A stretch of DNA of 8,005 nucleotides from an uncultured Oscillospiraceae bacterium (GCA_910584715.1 CAJUAN010000052.1:1-8005), one strand, 5' to 3'; counted from the stretch's first letter, positions 1 to 7,315 are shown. Numbers and translations: made by a program. Notes: generated from the sequence alone by a model not told the origin.

Positions 1-42
1 TGTTTCCGTTCCCGTAAGTTCGATCGTTTTTACTTTTGGCAT
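1..42 (-). CDS. Start of a further tail-operon gene, cut by the left window edge
   Basis: Only the first 14 codons are inside the window (MPKVKTIELTGTET), read from an ATG at 42-40. An AGGAGG SD at 55-50 sits 7 nt upstream of the ATG, and the gap to the stop of the preceding 559-aa gene is only 17 nt, so this is the next gene of the same operon. The fragment is too short to assign to a family. By position, downstream of hub and tip genes, it is likely another baseplate, tail-fibre or accessory tail protein, but that is inference only. Confidence 0.75.
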   Translation of the reverse strand, partial: MPKVKTIELTGTET

Positions 43-49
43 GGTTAGT

Positions 50-55
50 CCTCCT
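50..55 (-). promoter_or_regulatory. Ribosome binding site of the left-edge gene
   Basis: A perfect AGGAGG lies 7 nt before the ATG at 42. It is the main evidence that the short partial frame is a real gene. Confidence 0.8.
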
Positions 56-59
56 GATT

Positions 60-1739
60 TTAAAATTTATCGTTTTTATGAGCCGTGTAATATTCGTAAA
101 ATTCATCTTCTGAGGTATAGTCCGATTTTCGCCCGGCCGGTACAGTGTCCATACGAATGTATAAAGACCATCCGTCTATACTGACCTCGCCTTTAAGCAT
201 TACAATATCCGAAAAATCGCGGGTTGTATGAGTCACTCCAAAAGCCCTGTCGGGATCCTTTACGTCAAGCACATTATGCGTCCAGTCGTCAATATACTGC
301 GGATTAAAGCCGCCGCTTCGTGCAATATCATATCGGAGCTCTGAAAGCTTCTGCGTAAATTCCTTTAAAAAGGGCGAAAACTTTACGAGGCACTGCTCGG
401 TTCCCGTTCCAGCTTTGCGGGGTTCGAGGGAAAAAGCGCAGCTGCATATCGGCTGTAACAGACGCGAATAAAGATTTCGGTAATACAATGCGCTGTTGGT
501 GTACTCTATTTCAGAGCCGTCTATAATGTCAGAAGTCCACCATTTGCGGTCGGCTTGGTGATGGTGCACCTTGTACCGTACGGCAGCCAAAAGATTGATG
601 TACGAAGAGCAGGAGTGACCGCTGGACGGTACTGTGAATGTGTCGGAATAGTGAATGCTGTGATTTCCGATATCTATGAAATGACGGGTATCATAATATC
701 CGGTATTGCCCGTAGGGTGAAGTCCCGCATTAAGTTCGCTTGTACTGCCCAGATCATAATTGGTGCAGGAAGCGTTTATTGTTCCGCCTACCCAGCCGGA
801 ATCTTCGTTGTAAACTTCTTTTTCCGTGTATCCGATACCCACGATATCCGCGCTCAGGTCTATTTCCCTGTTGAAGATAGTGTCGTGAAAGTTGCCCGCT
901 TCTTTGTTTAAATATCCCCACGCGCATTTCATATGTATGTCGAAGCCTTCCATTATTCCGGGAGAACGCTTGAACTGGGTGCCGGTATCAGGCCAGTAAT
1001 ACGGTATTGTGCCGGTGTCAAAATAATACATTTGGTTTTGTACAGCAACAGAAACCCCGCAGCGGCACATAGCAGTTTGACTTTGCTTGGACTCATCGTG
1101 ATATGCAGCGTTTTTATCCCAATACTGCGCGTCCCTGAATGTAAATGAAGCAAGTGTTTCTCCGGTAAAAACATTTTCCGCGTTCCACATTGCGGATCTG
1201 CCTTTAAAAGATTTATTCCATTCGATGCCAAGCGGGAAATCACGCGACGGATTAGGATCGTCCGGGTGTGCCTCCGACCATTTTTTAAATCCGTGTACAG
1301 GGCTGCCGTCTTCCTGTTCGTTAATAGGAGCATTCCGCGACATTGTAAGCCTCCAGACCTCCGGAGGCACGTCGATGCAGATCGTTGCTTTGCCTTTTTC
1401 CAGCTGCTCGTCGGTCAGCGTTACTGTTTCCCAGCTCGGCTTATACATAAGAGTACTGTGCCAGGAGACAATGTAGACCTGGTGCTCTCCGGCTTCGCAT
1501 GCTACAGGCTGTCCGAGATGCATAGGGCATATATGTGCGCCGCGCTTTAAAAGTCCCTGCGCTTTAAACGTAAGAAAACTGTTCTCTGACGTTTCCCCCG
1601 TATCGACGTAGTAGACCTTGGGCGTGCGTAGGATAAAGGTGATAAGGCAGCGGTATTTTTTCTTTTTCACGGGGATCCAGAAAAGTTCCGGCTGAGCAAA
1701 CCCCCGCAGTATCCTTTTTTTCAATTCCGCGACGTCCAT
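60..1739 (-). CDS. Unrecognised 559-aa tail-tip or baseplate protein
   Basis: I do not recognise a domain in this 559-aa protein. It has no signal peptide, no membrane segment and no obvious coiled coil. It is rich in aromatic residues, Gly, Ser and Thr, and looks largely beta-structured, as tail-tip and baseplate proteins often are. It contains 12 cysteines, including CRC and CSC pairs in the middle and C-terminal parts, and a basic KKKK cluster near residue 25. The C-terminus is acidic and tyrosine-rich (EDEFYEYY). The ATG at 1739 overlaps the stop of the hub gene by one base (TAATG), with GGAGGG at 1751-1746 as SD, so translation is coupled to the hub. Its position directly after the hub suggests a role in baseplate or tip assembly or in receptor recognition. 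No peptidase, lysozyme or glycan-binding motif is visible. Confidence 0.75.
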   Translation of the reverse strand: MDVAELKKRILRGFAQPELFWIPVKKKKYRCLITFILRTPKVYYVDTGETSENSFLTFKAQGLLKRGAHICPMHLGQPVACEAGEHQVYIVSWHSTLMYKPSWETVTLTDEQLEKGKATICIDVPPEVWRLTMSRNAPINEQEDGSPVHGFKKWSEAHPDDPNPSRDFPLGIEWNKSFKGRSAMWNAENVFTGETLASFTFRDAQYWDKNAAYHDESKQSQTAMCRCGVSVAVQNQMYYFDTGTIPYYWPDTGTQFKRSPGIMEGFDIHMKCAWGYLNKEAGNFHDTIFNREIDLSADIVGIGYTEKEVYNEDSGWVGGTINASCTNYDLGSTSELNAGLHPTGNTGYYDTRHFIDIGNHSIHYSDTFTVPSSGHSCSSYINLLAAVRYKVHHHQADRKWWTSDIIDGSEIEYTNSALYYRNLYSRLLQPICSCAFSLEPRKAGTGTEQCLVKFSPFLKEFTQKLSELRYDIARSGGFNPQYIDDWTHNVLDVKDPDRAFGVTHTTRDFSDIVMLKGEVSIDGWSLYIRMDTVPAGRKSDYTSEDEFYEYYTAHKNDKF

Positions 1740-1751
1740 TAAAATCCCTCC
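1739..1751 (-). promoter_or_regulatory. Stop-start overlap (TAATG) with embedded SD
   Basis: The hub gene ends in TAA at 1741-1739 and the next gene starts with ATG at 1739-1737, sharing one base. The SD GGAGGG at 1751-1746 lies within the last hub codons and is 6 nt from the ATG. This arrangement normally gives translational coupling and fixed stoichiometry between neighbours. Confidence 0.85.
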
Positions 1752-3121
1752 AGACTCATGGAAGTGCCGTCGGGAAAGATCATAGCCGTGACCTTTTCTT
1801 CGCTCGTTCCCTTTCCCGTTACGGTAAATTTGAATTGGCGATCCTGGGCGATGTTATCGGCGTTCCATTTGACGGTAAGAATGTCCGTACCGTCGGCGCC
1901 GTCCGTGTAAACGCTTTGAGAGGGGTGCGCCTTTGAAATCATTGCGCCGTCGTATTCCGTCACGCCGTTTTCGCCCACGGAAAAGCCGTACTTTTCAGCT
2001 TTCCCCGAACCCGCGGAACGTCCCGCGGAGGCTTTGCTTTTGTTCACAAAGCAGAGCGTGTCGTTGCCGATCCGGACGTTGCCTACGGTTTTTCCGATCT
2101 GGACGCGGGAATTGAGTCCGCGCTCCAGATAATCCGCATAGTTCCACTCGTTATATGGAGCCGCCCCTCCGGAAAAATATATCCCCGTGGAATCGGCGGT
2201 AAACTCCGAGGACGTGACGAAAAGCTTATCCCCCTCGATATCGGCGCGGCGGAATATCAGCGAGGACATATTTTTCAGAGTGCTGTCAAGGGTAATATCC
2301 GCCGTATCGCACTGCCAGCCCGTGTGGACGTAATTTTCAATTCGTCCCCAGACCGCAAGCCCCAGTTCCTCCGAGGCAAAGGGAGAATCTATAGTTATGA
2401 CCGCGCCGTTCTCGGTACCGCCGAAATTCAGCATTTCGCCCGTGTCGCTGTTTGTCATTGACAGCGCGGTTATCCGGGCTTTCCCCTGAAAATCAATTTC
2501 AGAATAATCCTCACAGTGGGCGTAATCGCCGAAATCTCCGCCGCCGAGACAGGCAAGGTACAGCATGCCGTCATTGCATACCCACACGCCGCACATGGCT
2601 TCGGAGATCAGCTCCAGTACGCGCCTGCAAGCGGTATTTTCAAGCTGACCTTTCGTGAACTTTATGTACTCCAGACCTGTCCCCGAGGAGCCGTAACCTG
2701 AAAATCCGCACTGAGCGCAAACTGCCGAAAGCACGCCGTCTGCGGAGACGGTACCGTCCTCTCCGAAAGAGAATTCGGATATGTCGATAAGCTTATCGGT
2801 CTTACATATCCTGTCGTAGCACGTGAAGCCGCAAATGTTTTTTGATACGGAAATTTTGTCGCAGAAATAGGTCTGAGAGGTGAAATACAGCTCGTGGCAG
2901 GAGACCGTGACTTCCGCCCCGTCAAGAAGCATATCTCCGTAAAAATTTATCGGGTCGTATACGCTGAATTCCAGCTGACTTGAACAGCAGCCCGACGTTC
3001 CCAGACCGTTTACCGCAAAGCTGAAGCGTATCCCTCCGAAATCGGAGACCTGCGCGCCGTTTAACGTTATTGCCCAGCTAAAGACCGTCGCCGCCGTCTG
3101 CGGCAATGTCAGCAGATTCAA
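1739..3121 (-). CDS. Tail or baseplate hub-like protein, cysteine-rich
   Basis: This 460-aa protein follows the tape measure and small tail protein, the slot usually held by a tail or baseplate hub in phages of Gram-positive hosts. The N-terminus (FSWAITLNGAQVSDF at about residues 14-28) and the segment FTCYDRICKTDKLID (residues 99-113) look like the hub pattern in which a beta domain leads into a 'tayDr..k.dk' stretch. I infer this from pattern memory, not from a search. It has 16 cysteines, including CC at 45-46 and CAQC at 135-138, which is high for a virion protein. The C-terminal part (about 360-460) is Gly/Ser/Lys-rich and may be a separate beta domain. No peptidase domain is visible. 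The start is uncertain: the only candidates between an in-frame TAA and the conserved-looking N-terminus are TTG at 3121, TTG at 3106 and nearby CTG codons. None has an SD, and the gene overlaps its predecessor by about 44 nt, so it probably depends on coupling. Confidence 0.65.
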   Translation of the reverse strand: MNLLTLPQTAATVFSWAITLNGAQVSDFGGIRFSFAVNGLGTSGCCSSQLEFSVYDPINFYGDMLLDGAEVTVSCHELYFTSQTYFCDKISVSKNICGFTCYDRICKTDKLIDISEFSFGEDGTVSADGVLSAVCAQCGFSGYGSSGTGLEYIKFTKGQLENTACRRVLELISEAMCGVWVCNDGMLYLACLGGGDFGDYAHCEDYSEIDFQGKARITALSMTNSDTGEMLNFGGTENGAVITIDSPFASEELGLAVWGRIENYVHTGWQCDTADITLDSTLKNMSSLIFRRADIEGDKLFVTSSEFTADSTGIYFSGGAAPYNEWNYADYLERGLNSRVQIGKTVGNVRIGNDTLCFVNKSKASAGRSAGSGKAEKYGFSVGENGVTEYDGAMISKAHPSQSVYTDGADGTDILTVKWNADNIAQDRQFKFTVTGKGTSEEKVTAMIFPDGTSMSLEGF

Positions 3122-3482
3122 GGGACAGGGAAATGTTCCAGGTTATTTTGTCGGTAACAAGGGGATTTTTTTCGCGGGGGTCGGAATTTTTCGGTGTCGG
3201 ACTGTATTTTGTACAGCGGAACTTGTTCGTAATCTCAAGGGGCGTGGTATAGGCAAGATCGAACGAGTCCTGCCTTACGATTTGCGCGATCTGCTGAGCG
3301 ACGGCATGGGGAACTTTTTTCAGCGTGCAGGATATCACGGTTTTGTGTCCCATAAGCTTGCGTATCTCTTTTCCGTTTGCCGCGGTAAAAAAATTATCCG
3401 ACTCCACCCTCGTTATATCCAGACTGTAGTCCGTGGCGTACTCATGGATATTTATTCCGTTTAGGGCGACTATCTGTATCAA
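3078..3482 (-). CDS. Small tail protein downstream of the tape measure (134 aa)
   Basis: This 134-aa protein begins at a TTG codon (MIQIVALNGINIHEYATDYS). The start is well supported: GGAG at 3493-3490 lies 7 nt upstream and overlaps the tape measure stop codon. The predicted pattern is mostly beta: an N-terminal 'NGINI' strand, a charged central part (ANGKEIRKLMGHKTVISCTLK, residues 35-55), a helix with IAQIVRQDSF, and a C-terminal strand region ending in a Gly/Asp tail. This layout resembles small beta-sandwich proteins encoded between tape measure and hub in Gram-positive phages (a DUF6711-like or Dit-like, distal-tail type of protein), but I cannot assign a family with certainty. The likely role is in the tail-to-baseplate junction. 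The last 44 nt overlap the hub reading frame. Confidence 0.7.
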   Translation of the reverse strand: MIQIVALNGINIHEYATDYSLDITRVESDNFFTAANGKEIRKLMGHKTVISCTLKKVPHAVAQQIAQIVRQDSFDLAYTTPLEITNKFRCTKYSPTPKNSDPREKNPLVTDKITWNISLSLESADIAADGGDGL

Positions 3483-3489
3483 AATATCA

Positions 3490-3495
3490 CTCCTA
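3490..3495 (-). promoter_or_regulatory. SD overlapping the tape measure stop codon
   Basis: The sequence TAGGAG serves both as the stop codon of the tape measure gene (TAG, 3495-3493) and as the SD for the TTG start at 3482. It decides that the non-ATG start is real and couples the two genes. Confidence 0.8.
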
Positions 3496-6400
3496 TGTTC
3501 CTTTTATTTTATTTTGCTTTATTTGATAAACCGTGGAGGCTTCGCCTATGACGCGTTCGCCGATAACCAGAACTGTTTTTCCGGGAAGAATATCGAAAAC
3601 CGGATTGAGCTTTGATTCCTGCACCGTCTGATAATTCTCGTATTTCCTTGACGCGCCCGAAGCCCGGAGCTGCTGATACAAGCCGCTTACGCCGAGTTCC
3701 TGCAAGGACTCGTTGAAGCCCCTTGCAAATTCAAACGCGGATTGCGCTCCGTATTCATAAGACGATGCCGCAAGGTCGGCAAGCGCGCCCGTCATGCTGT
3801 CGGAAATGAGCTGCGCGTCGTTTTTGTAGAGATCGTTTGCCAGCTCGTCCGCAAGCTTCTGCTTTTCGTTGTAGAGTTCGTTTATTTTGGTGAACTCAGA
3901 CGCGGACATTCCGGACAGATATTTTGCGAACTGCATACTGTCCTCGTTGTTCATGGACGCAATATCGGACAGCATTAAGTCAGACATTCCCTCCGCGCGA
4001 AGCTTTTTAATGGAAGCGTGGTACTCGCGCATAGCCCGAAGCTGTTCATTAACATTGTTAACAGTGTACTGCTTTTTAACGCTCCCGTCAGGCTGCTTTA
4101 TTTCCTCGACGGAAAACAGATCGCCGCCTATTGCCATAAGCTTGTCCCGGTAGGCTTTCCGCTTTTGCTCCAGGTCGTCGTAGGCTTTACGGTACCGCTT
4201 GATTATTGCCGACAAACCGTCGTCAACGATCCTGTTTTGTTCGTCAAGGGACTGCTTTGTCATGTCGATGTTGTCGTCATGTACCTTTTGCAGGTACCGG
4301 TAATTTTCGTCGGTAATACCTTTTCCGGTCGTCAGATCGGCGTCGCCGAAGTATTTTTTTACGAAATCGGCGCGGGCTTTTGCAGCCTCCTCATCGGAAA
4401 GCAGACCGAGATTATTCAGACGGTCGATGTTTTCCCATTCTGACTGCCGCGCTGCGACCTGCTCCTCGGAAGCTTTTTCGGCAAGCCGGACGGATTCCTC
4501 CGCATAGTCCTGCTGATAGCCGTACAATTCTTCATAGTACCGCCAATGGTCCTCGAGTTCGGCGTTTCCGTACTGATCCAAAAGCGCGGATTTCTGCGCC
4601 CAGAGTTCCGTCTCGGTTGCGATCGCGCCTGTGGCAAAATCGTGTTCAAGCTGTTTCCAGCCATCGCTCAAAGCTGTAGTAGCGGCTTCCTGCGCGGAAG
4701 CGATCGTCTGCATACCGTCGGCATACAACTTTGAAGCGGCGGACATCTGACCGTTTACAAAATCCACAAGCGGATTTGAGCCTTTCGGCGACATCTGCGA
4801 CGAGAACAGGCTTTCGTATTCTGACATTTCCTCGGAATATTCGTCAATGATCTCATCAAGAGCTTCAATCGCCAGCTTCAGGCTGTTAGCCTGTTCGCCG
4901 AAAACCATAGCGACCTCGTTATTGCCGTCCTCGCGCGCCTTGGTGAACGCTTTTTCCTTTAGATCAAGTTCATCAAGCAAAGCCTCGCGCTTTTTGACGT
5001 ATTCCTGATAGTTGGAAACCGCCTCGTCGTAAGCGTCCTGACCGTTGCGTATCTGAGATTCAAGCCGCAGATTGGCGATATAGTCGTCCATTGACGAGGA
5101 TAGGTCTTGATAGCCTTGTATTTGTCCGTCGATATAGTCAATGTTCATGCCGTAATTTTTGTTGAGCAGCTCTATAATTTCAGCTGCCCGCTCATTTTCG
5201 GCTATGACGTTTCCGGTTTCGTCAACGTAGCTTTGCAGTTCACTCCAAAGCCGCTGAATGTTGTCTATCTCAGTGTTATCGGTTTTGTTGGATTCCTCGC
5301 GGGCGGCTTTGAGCTCCTCCAGCGCGGACTGCTCCTCGCGGATCGCACGGGTCTGTTCGTCATATTTTTCCGTCCATGGATCGGCTTCCGCCGCGGTTTC
5401 CATGTCGTCGACATAATTTTTGAATGCAACAGCTGCAACTATCAACGCCGCGCCTACTGCCGCTATTCCGAGAGTTGTGGCGGATAACACAACATTTAAC
5501 TTGCCAAGAGCCAAAGTAGCTTTGGTTGTAACTTTTGTCCACACGCTTTTGGCTGCTGCAAGTAAAGGAATTTGTCCCGTAAGCGTGGCAGCCGCCAATT
5601 CGGTAAGCGTTAAGCTTCCTGCCACAGTGGCTTGTGCAACAGCAGCAGAACCCGATTCCATTTTCAGTAGTGCAAGATTTACTGTCGCCATCTGAACAGC
5701 TTGTACGGTTTTGGTTATCACCGATACGACTTCGACAATGGCAATCGCCGCGGCAATACCGCCGATCATTGCTATTATCTGATCGCCGTATTCAATGATT
5801 GTGCTGAAGCCTGTAACAACGGCAGGAACAATATCGTTTGAAAGTACCGCCATAATTGAACTTGCCGCACTGCTGGCAGCGGAGGCGATCGTTTCAAAGC
5901 TTTCGGAAAGTTCGCCGCTCGAAAGGTTTTTCGACAGTTCACTGACTGATTCGGTTACCTCCTGAACAGCGGTACGCATAGGCGTTTGAAATTTTTCGTA
6001 TGCGGCGATACCAAGTCCCTCAAGCGCAGACTGCAAAATTGTCAGGTCGCCCTTGAGGTTGTCGTTCATTGTAGCTGCCATTTGAGCCGCCGCGCCGGAG
6101 CAGTCGTCTATGTACCCGCTCAGCTCGTCGAAGCGTTCCGCAGACGTACCCAAAAGGGCATTTACGGATTTCAAATCCACCTTATTGAATATCTCATTAA
6201 GCACGGCGGTTTTTTCTTGATCCGACAATGAGGATAACGCTGTGTTAAGGTCTGCAAAAGTGTCCTGCAACGGACGCATAGCTCCGCTCGAATCAAACGC
6301 TTTAACGTTCAGACGGTCAAGCGCGGCTGCCGCTGTATCCGTAGGCGCGGAAAGCGACAATATAACATTTCGCAAGGCGGTGCCGCCCTCGGAACCTTTG

Positions 6401-7014
6401 ATACCGTTATCGGCAAGTATACCGAGTGCGGTGTTCATTTCGGTAACTCCGCCGCTGAGAGTTTTGGCGGTACCGCCCACCGTGAGAATCGCTTCGCCGA
6501 GCTGAGCGACCGAGGTGTTGGACTTTTGAGATGTAACAGCAAGCTGATCGGCAAAGACGGACATCTGAGCAGTTTCCAAGCCAAGCGCGGACATAGCGTC
6601 AGTGACCATATCGGACGCACTTGCAAGCTCCATGCCGCCTGCCGCCGCCACATTGAGAACGGTCGGTAACGCGGCAATTGATTTTTCAGCGTCGTAGCCG
6701 GCGAGACTGAGGAAATTAAGCGCCGAGGAAGCCTGAGCGGCGGAGTACTGCGTGCTTTCCCCCATCTCTTTCGCCGCGTTGGAAAGCATTTCAAAGGCTT
6801 TTGTATCGGCGGTGATCCCTGCTGTAGCCGCGACCTGAGACATAGAGCTTTCATAGTTCATGCCGATGTCTATTGCCGCCGCCGAAGCTGCGGTAAACGC
6901 CGCCGTTACGGAAGCCACCGCAGTCGCCGCCACGGTTGTGATCTTTCCCAGATCGGCGGTAAAACCGCTGTTGTCTATCCCTGTTTCAAATAGTAATTTA
7001 CCGTCTGCCGACAT
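3493..7014 (-). CDS. Phage tail tape measure protein, TP901 type
   Basis: This protein sets tail length during assembly and sits inside the tail tube. I place the start at ATG 7014 (1173 aa), not at the in-frame GTG three codons upstream: GAGGTG at 7026-7021 is a six-base match to the anti-SD and lies 6 nt before this ATG, so the GTG is part of the SD. The N-terminus (MSADGKLLFETGIDNSGF) is typical of the family. Residues about 50-340 form the TP901 core, including SMSQVAATAGI, an SLAGYDAEK segment, SNTSVAQLGEAI and GSEGGTALRN. Two hydrophobic segments follow, about 412-435 (IIAMIGGIAAAIAIVEVVSV) and 510-530 (TLGIAAVGAALIVAAVAF), as expected for a protein that helps DNA cross the cell membrane. 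The C-terminal half has long charged helices, probably coiled coil (about 550-580, 655-735, 825-865, 915-965). No lytic domain is visible. It is preceded by a zinc-ribbon gene after a 44-nt gap. Confidence 0.95.
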   Translation of the reverse strand: MSADGKLLFETGIDNSGFTADLGKITTVAATAVASVTAAFTAASAAAIDIGMNYESSMSQVAATAGITADTKAFEMLSNAAKEMGESTQYSAAQASSALNFLSLAGYDAEKSIAALPTVLNVAAAGGMELASASDMVTDAMSALGLETAQMSVFADQLAVTSQKSNTSVAQLGEAILTVGGTAKTLSGGVTEMNTALGILADNGIKGSEGGTALRNVILSLSAPTDTAAAALDRLNVKAFDSSGAMRPLQDTFADLNTALSSLSDQEKTAVLNEIFNKVDLKSVNALLGTSAERFDELSGYIDDCSGAAAQMAATMNDNLKGDLTILQSALEGLGIAAYEKFQTPMRTAVQEVTESVSELSKNLSSGELSESFETIASAASSAASSIMAVLSNDIVPAVVTGFSTIIEYGDQIIAMIGGIAAAIAIVEVVSVITKTVQAVQMATVNLALLKMESGSAAVAQATVAGSLTLTELAAATLTGQIPLLAAAKSVWTKVTTKATLALGKLNVVLSATTLGIAAVGAALIVAAVAFKNYVDDMETAAEADPWTEKYDEQTRAIREEQSALEELKAAREESNKTDNTEIDNIQRLWSELQSYVDETGNVIAENERAAEIIELLNKNYGMNIDYIDGQIQGYQDLSSSMDDYIANLRLESQIRNGQDAYDEAVSNYQEYVKKREALLDELDLKEKAFTKAREDGNNEVAMVFGEQANSLKLAIEALDEIIDEYSEEMSEYESLFSSQMSPKGSNPLVDFVNGQMSAASKLYADGMQTIASAQEAATTALSDGWKQLEHDFATGAIATETELWAQKSALLDQYGNAELEDHWRYYEELYGYQQDYAEESVRLAEKASEEQVAARQSEWENIDRLNNLGLLSDEEAAKARADFVKKYFGDADLTTGKGITDENYRYLQKVHDDNIDMTKQSLDEQNRIVDDGLSAIIKRYRKAYDDLEQKRKAYRDKLMAIGGDLFSVEEIKQPDGSVKKQYTVNNVNEQLRAMREYHASIKKLRAEGMSDLMLSDIASMNNEDSMQFAKYLSGMSASEFTKINELYNEKQKLADELANDLYKNDAQLISDSMTGALADLAASSYEYGAQSAFEFARGFNESLQELGVSGLYQQLRASGASRKYENYQTVQESKLNPVFDILPGKTVLVIGERVIGEASTVYQIKQNKIKGT

Positions 7015-7020
7015 TTCTTT

Positions 7021-7026
7021 CACCTC
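7021..7026 (-). promoter_or_regulatory. Ribosome binding site of the tape measure gene
   Basis: GAGGTG, 6 nt upstream of ATG 7014. It contains the GTG that would otherwise be taken as the start, so it decides in favour of the downstream ATG. Confidence 0.8.
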
Positions 7027-7058
7027 ACAAAAGTTAAGAAATCATCGGCACATAGGCA

Positions 7059-7229
7059 CTACTTGATCTCGTTGTTTGGGTTGTTAATTATAATTTCAAA
7101 TTCTGTTTTGCAGTGTGCGCCTTTGCATTTAATATAAACGCCCTTACATACTGCGTTTTTGTCCACCATTACTGAGGTCGGGTGACCACAGAACGGACAT
7201 AAGATTTTACGCTTTTTAGGTTTTTCCAA
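7059..7229 (-). CDS. Small zinc-ribbon protein (56 aa)
   Basis: A short gene upstream of the tape measure, read from a TTG at 7229 to a TAG at 7061-7059. The product begins MEKPKKRKILCPFCGHPTS and carries CPFC (Cys11 and Cys14) and CKGAHC (Cys35 and Cys40), with an extra Cys28, followed by a hydrophobic, acidic 'EFEIIIN' strand. This two-knuckle arrangement is a zinc ribbon like the small Com-like proteins common in Gram-positive prophages. The N-terminus is strongly basic (KPKKRK), which could favour nucleic acid binding. AAGGAG at 7247-7242 lies 12 nt before the TTG, longer than ideal. An ATG at 7240 is closer but its frame is ATG ATA TAA and closes at once. The gene is AT-rich compared with the tape measure. 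The function is not established; a regulatory or assembly role is inference. Confidence 0.75.
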   Translation of the reverse strand: MEKPKKRKILCPFCGHPTSVMVDKNAVCKGVYIKCKGAHCKTEFEIIINNPNNEIK

Positions 7230-7241
7230 TTTTATATCATA

Positions 7242-7247
7242 CTCCTT
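7242..7247 (-). promoter_or_regulatory. Ribosome binding site of the zinc-ribbon gene
   Basis: AAGGAG, 12 nt before the TTG start at 7229 and only 1 nt before an ATG that opens a two-codon frame (ATG ATA TAA, 7240-7232). The long spacing suggests modest expression. Confidence 0.6.
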
Positions 7248-7257
7248 TCGGAAAAAC

Positions 7258-7286
7258 TTGCAATTTAAACGATAGTGTGGTATAAT
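7258..7286 (+). promoter_or_regulatory. Sigma-A-type promoter with extended -10
   Basis: The -35 element TTGCAA (7258-7263, 4 of 6 matches to TTGACA) is separated by exactly 17 nt from a perfect TATAAT (7281-7286). A TG at 7278-7279 one base before the -10 makes it an extended -10. Transcription would start near 7293, giving a leader of about 20 nt before the ATG at 7316. It looks strong and has no obvious operator repeat, so the downstream gene is probably expressed in the lysogen without the phage lytic programme. Confidence 0.8.
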
Positions 7287-7301
7287 AAGAAAAATTTGTT
7301 T

Positions 7302-7307
7302 AGGGGG
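7302..7307 (+). promoter_or_regulatory. Ribosome binding site of the PH-SHOCT gene
   Basis: AGGGGG, 8 nt before ATG 7316. It supports the chosen start. Confidence 0.7.
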
Positions 7308-7315
7308 ACTAACGT

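Noticed and set aside
953..1333. Minus-strand frame of 126 codons within the 559-aa gene
   Set aside because: Embedded out of phase in a longer gene with a strong SD and coupled start; no separate SD or recognisable product.
3078..3140. Programmed frameshift joining the 134-aa protein to the hub
   Set aside because: No clear slippery heptamer is visible in the overlap, and the two products look like separate tail proteins; coupling is the simpler reading, although it is listed as an alternative.
4018..4443. Open plus-strand frame of 141 codons
   Set aside because: It lies wholly antisense to the tape measure gene, has no SD of note, and its product resembles no family; it is a by-product of the coding strand's composition.
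5107..5487. Open plus-strand frame of 126 codons
   Set aside because: Antisense to the tape measure coiled-coil and membrane region; the hydrophobic product reflects the reverse complement of that coding sequence.
6435..6854. Minus-strand frame of 139 codons in another phase
   Set aside because: It is inside the well-supported TP901 core of the tape measure gene and its product is a Pro/Arg/Ser-rich sequence typical of an out-of-phase reading.
7015..7023. GTG at 7023 as start of the tape measure protein
   Set aside because: The GTG is part of the GAGGTG SD that lies 6 nt before ATG 7014, and the family's usual N-terminus begins at that ATG.
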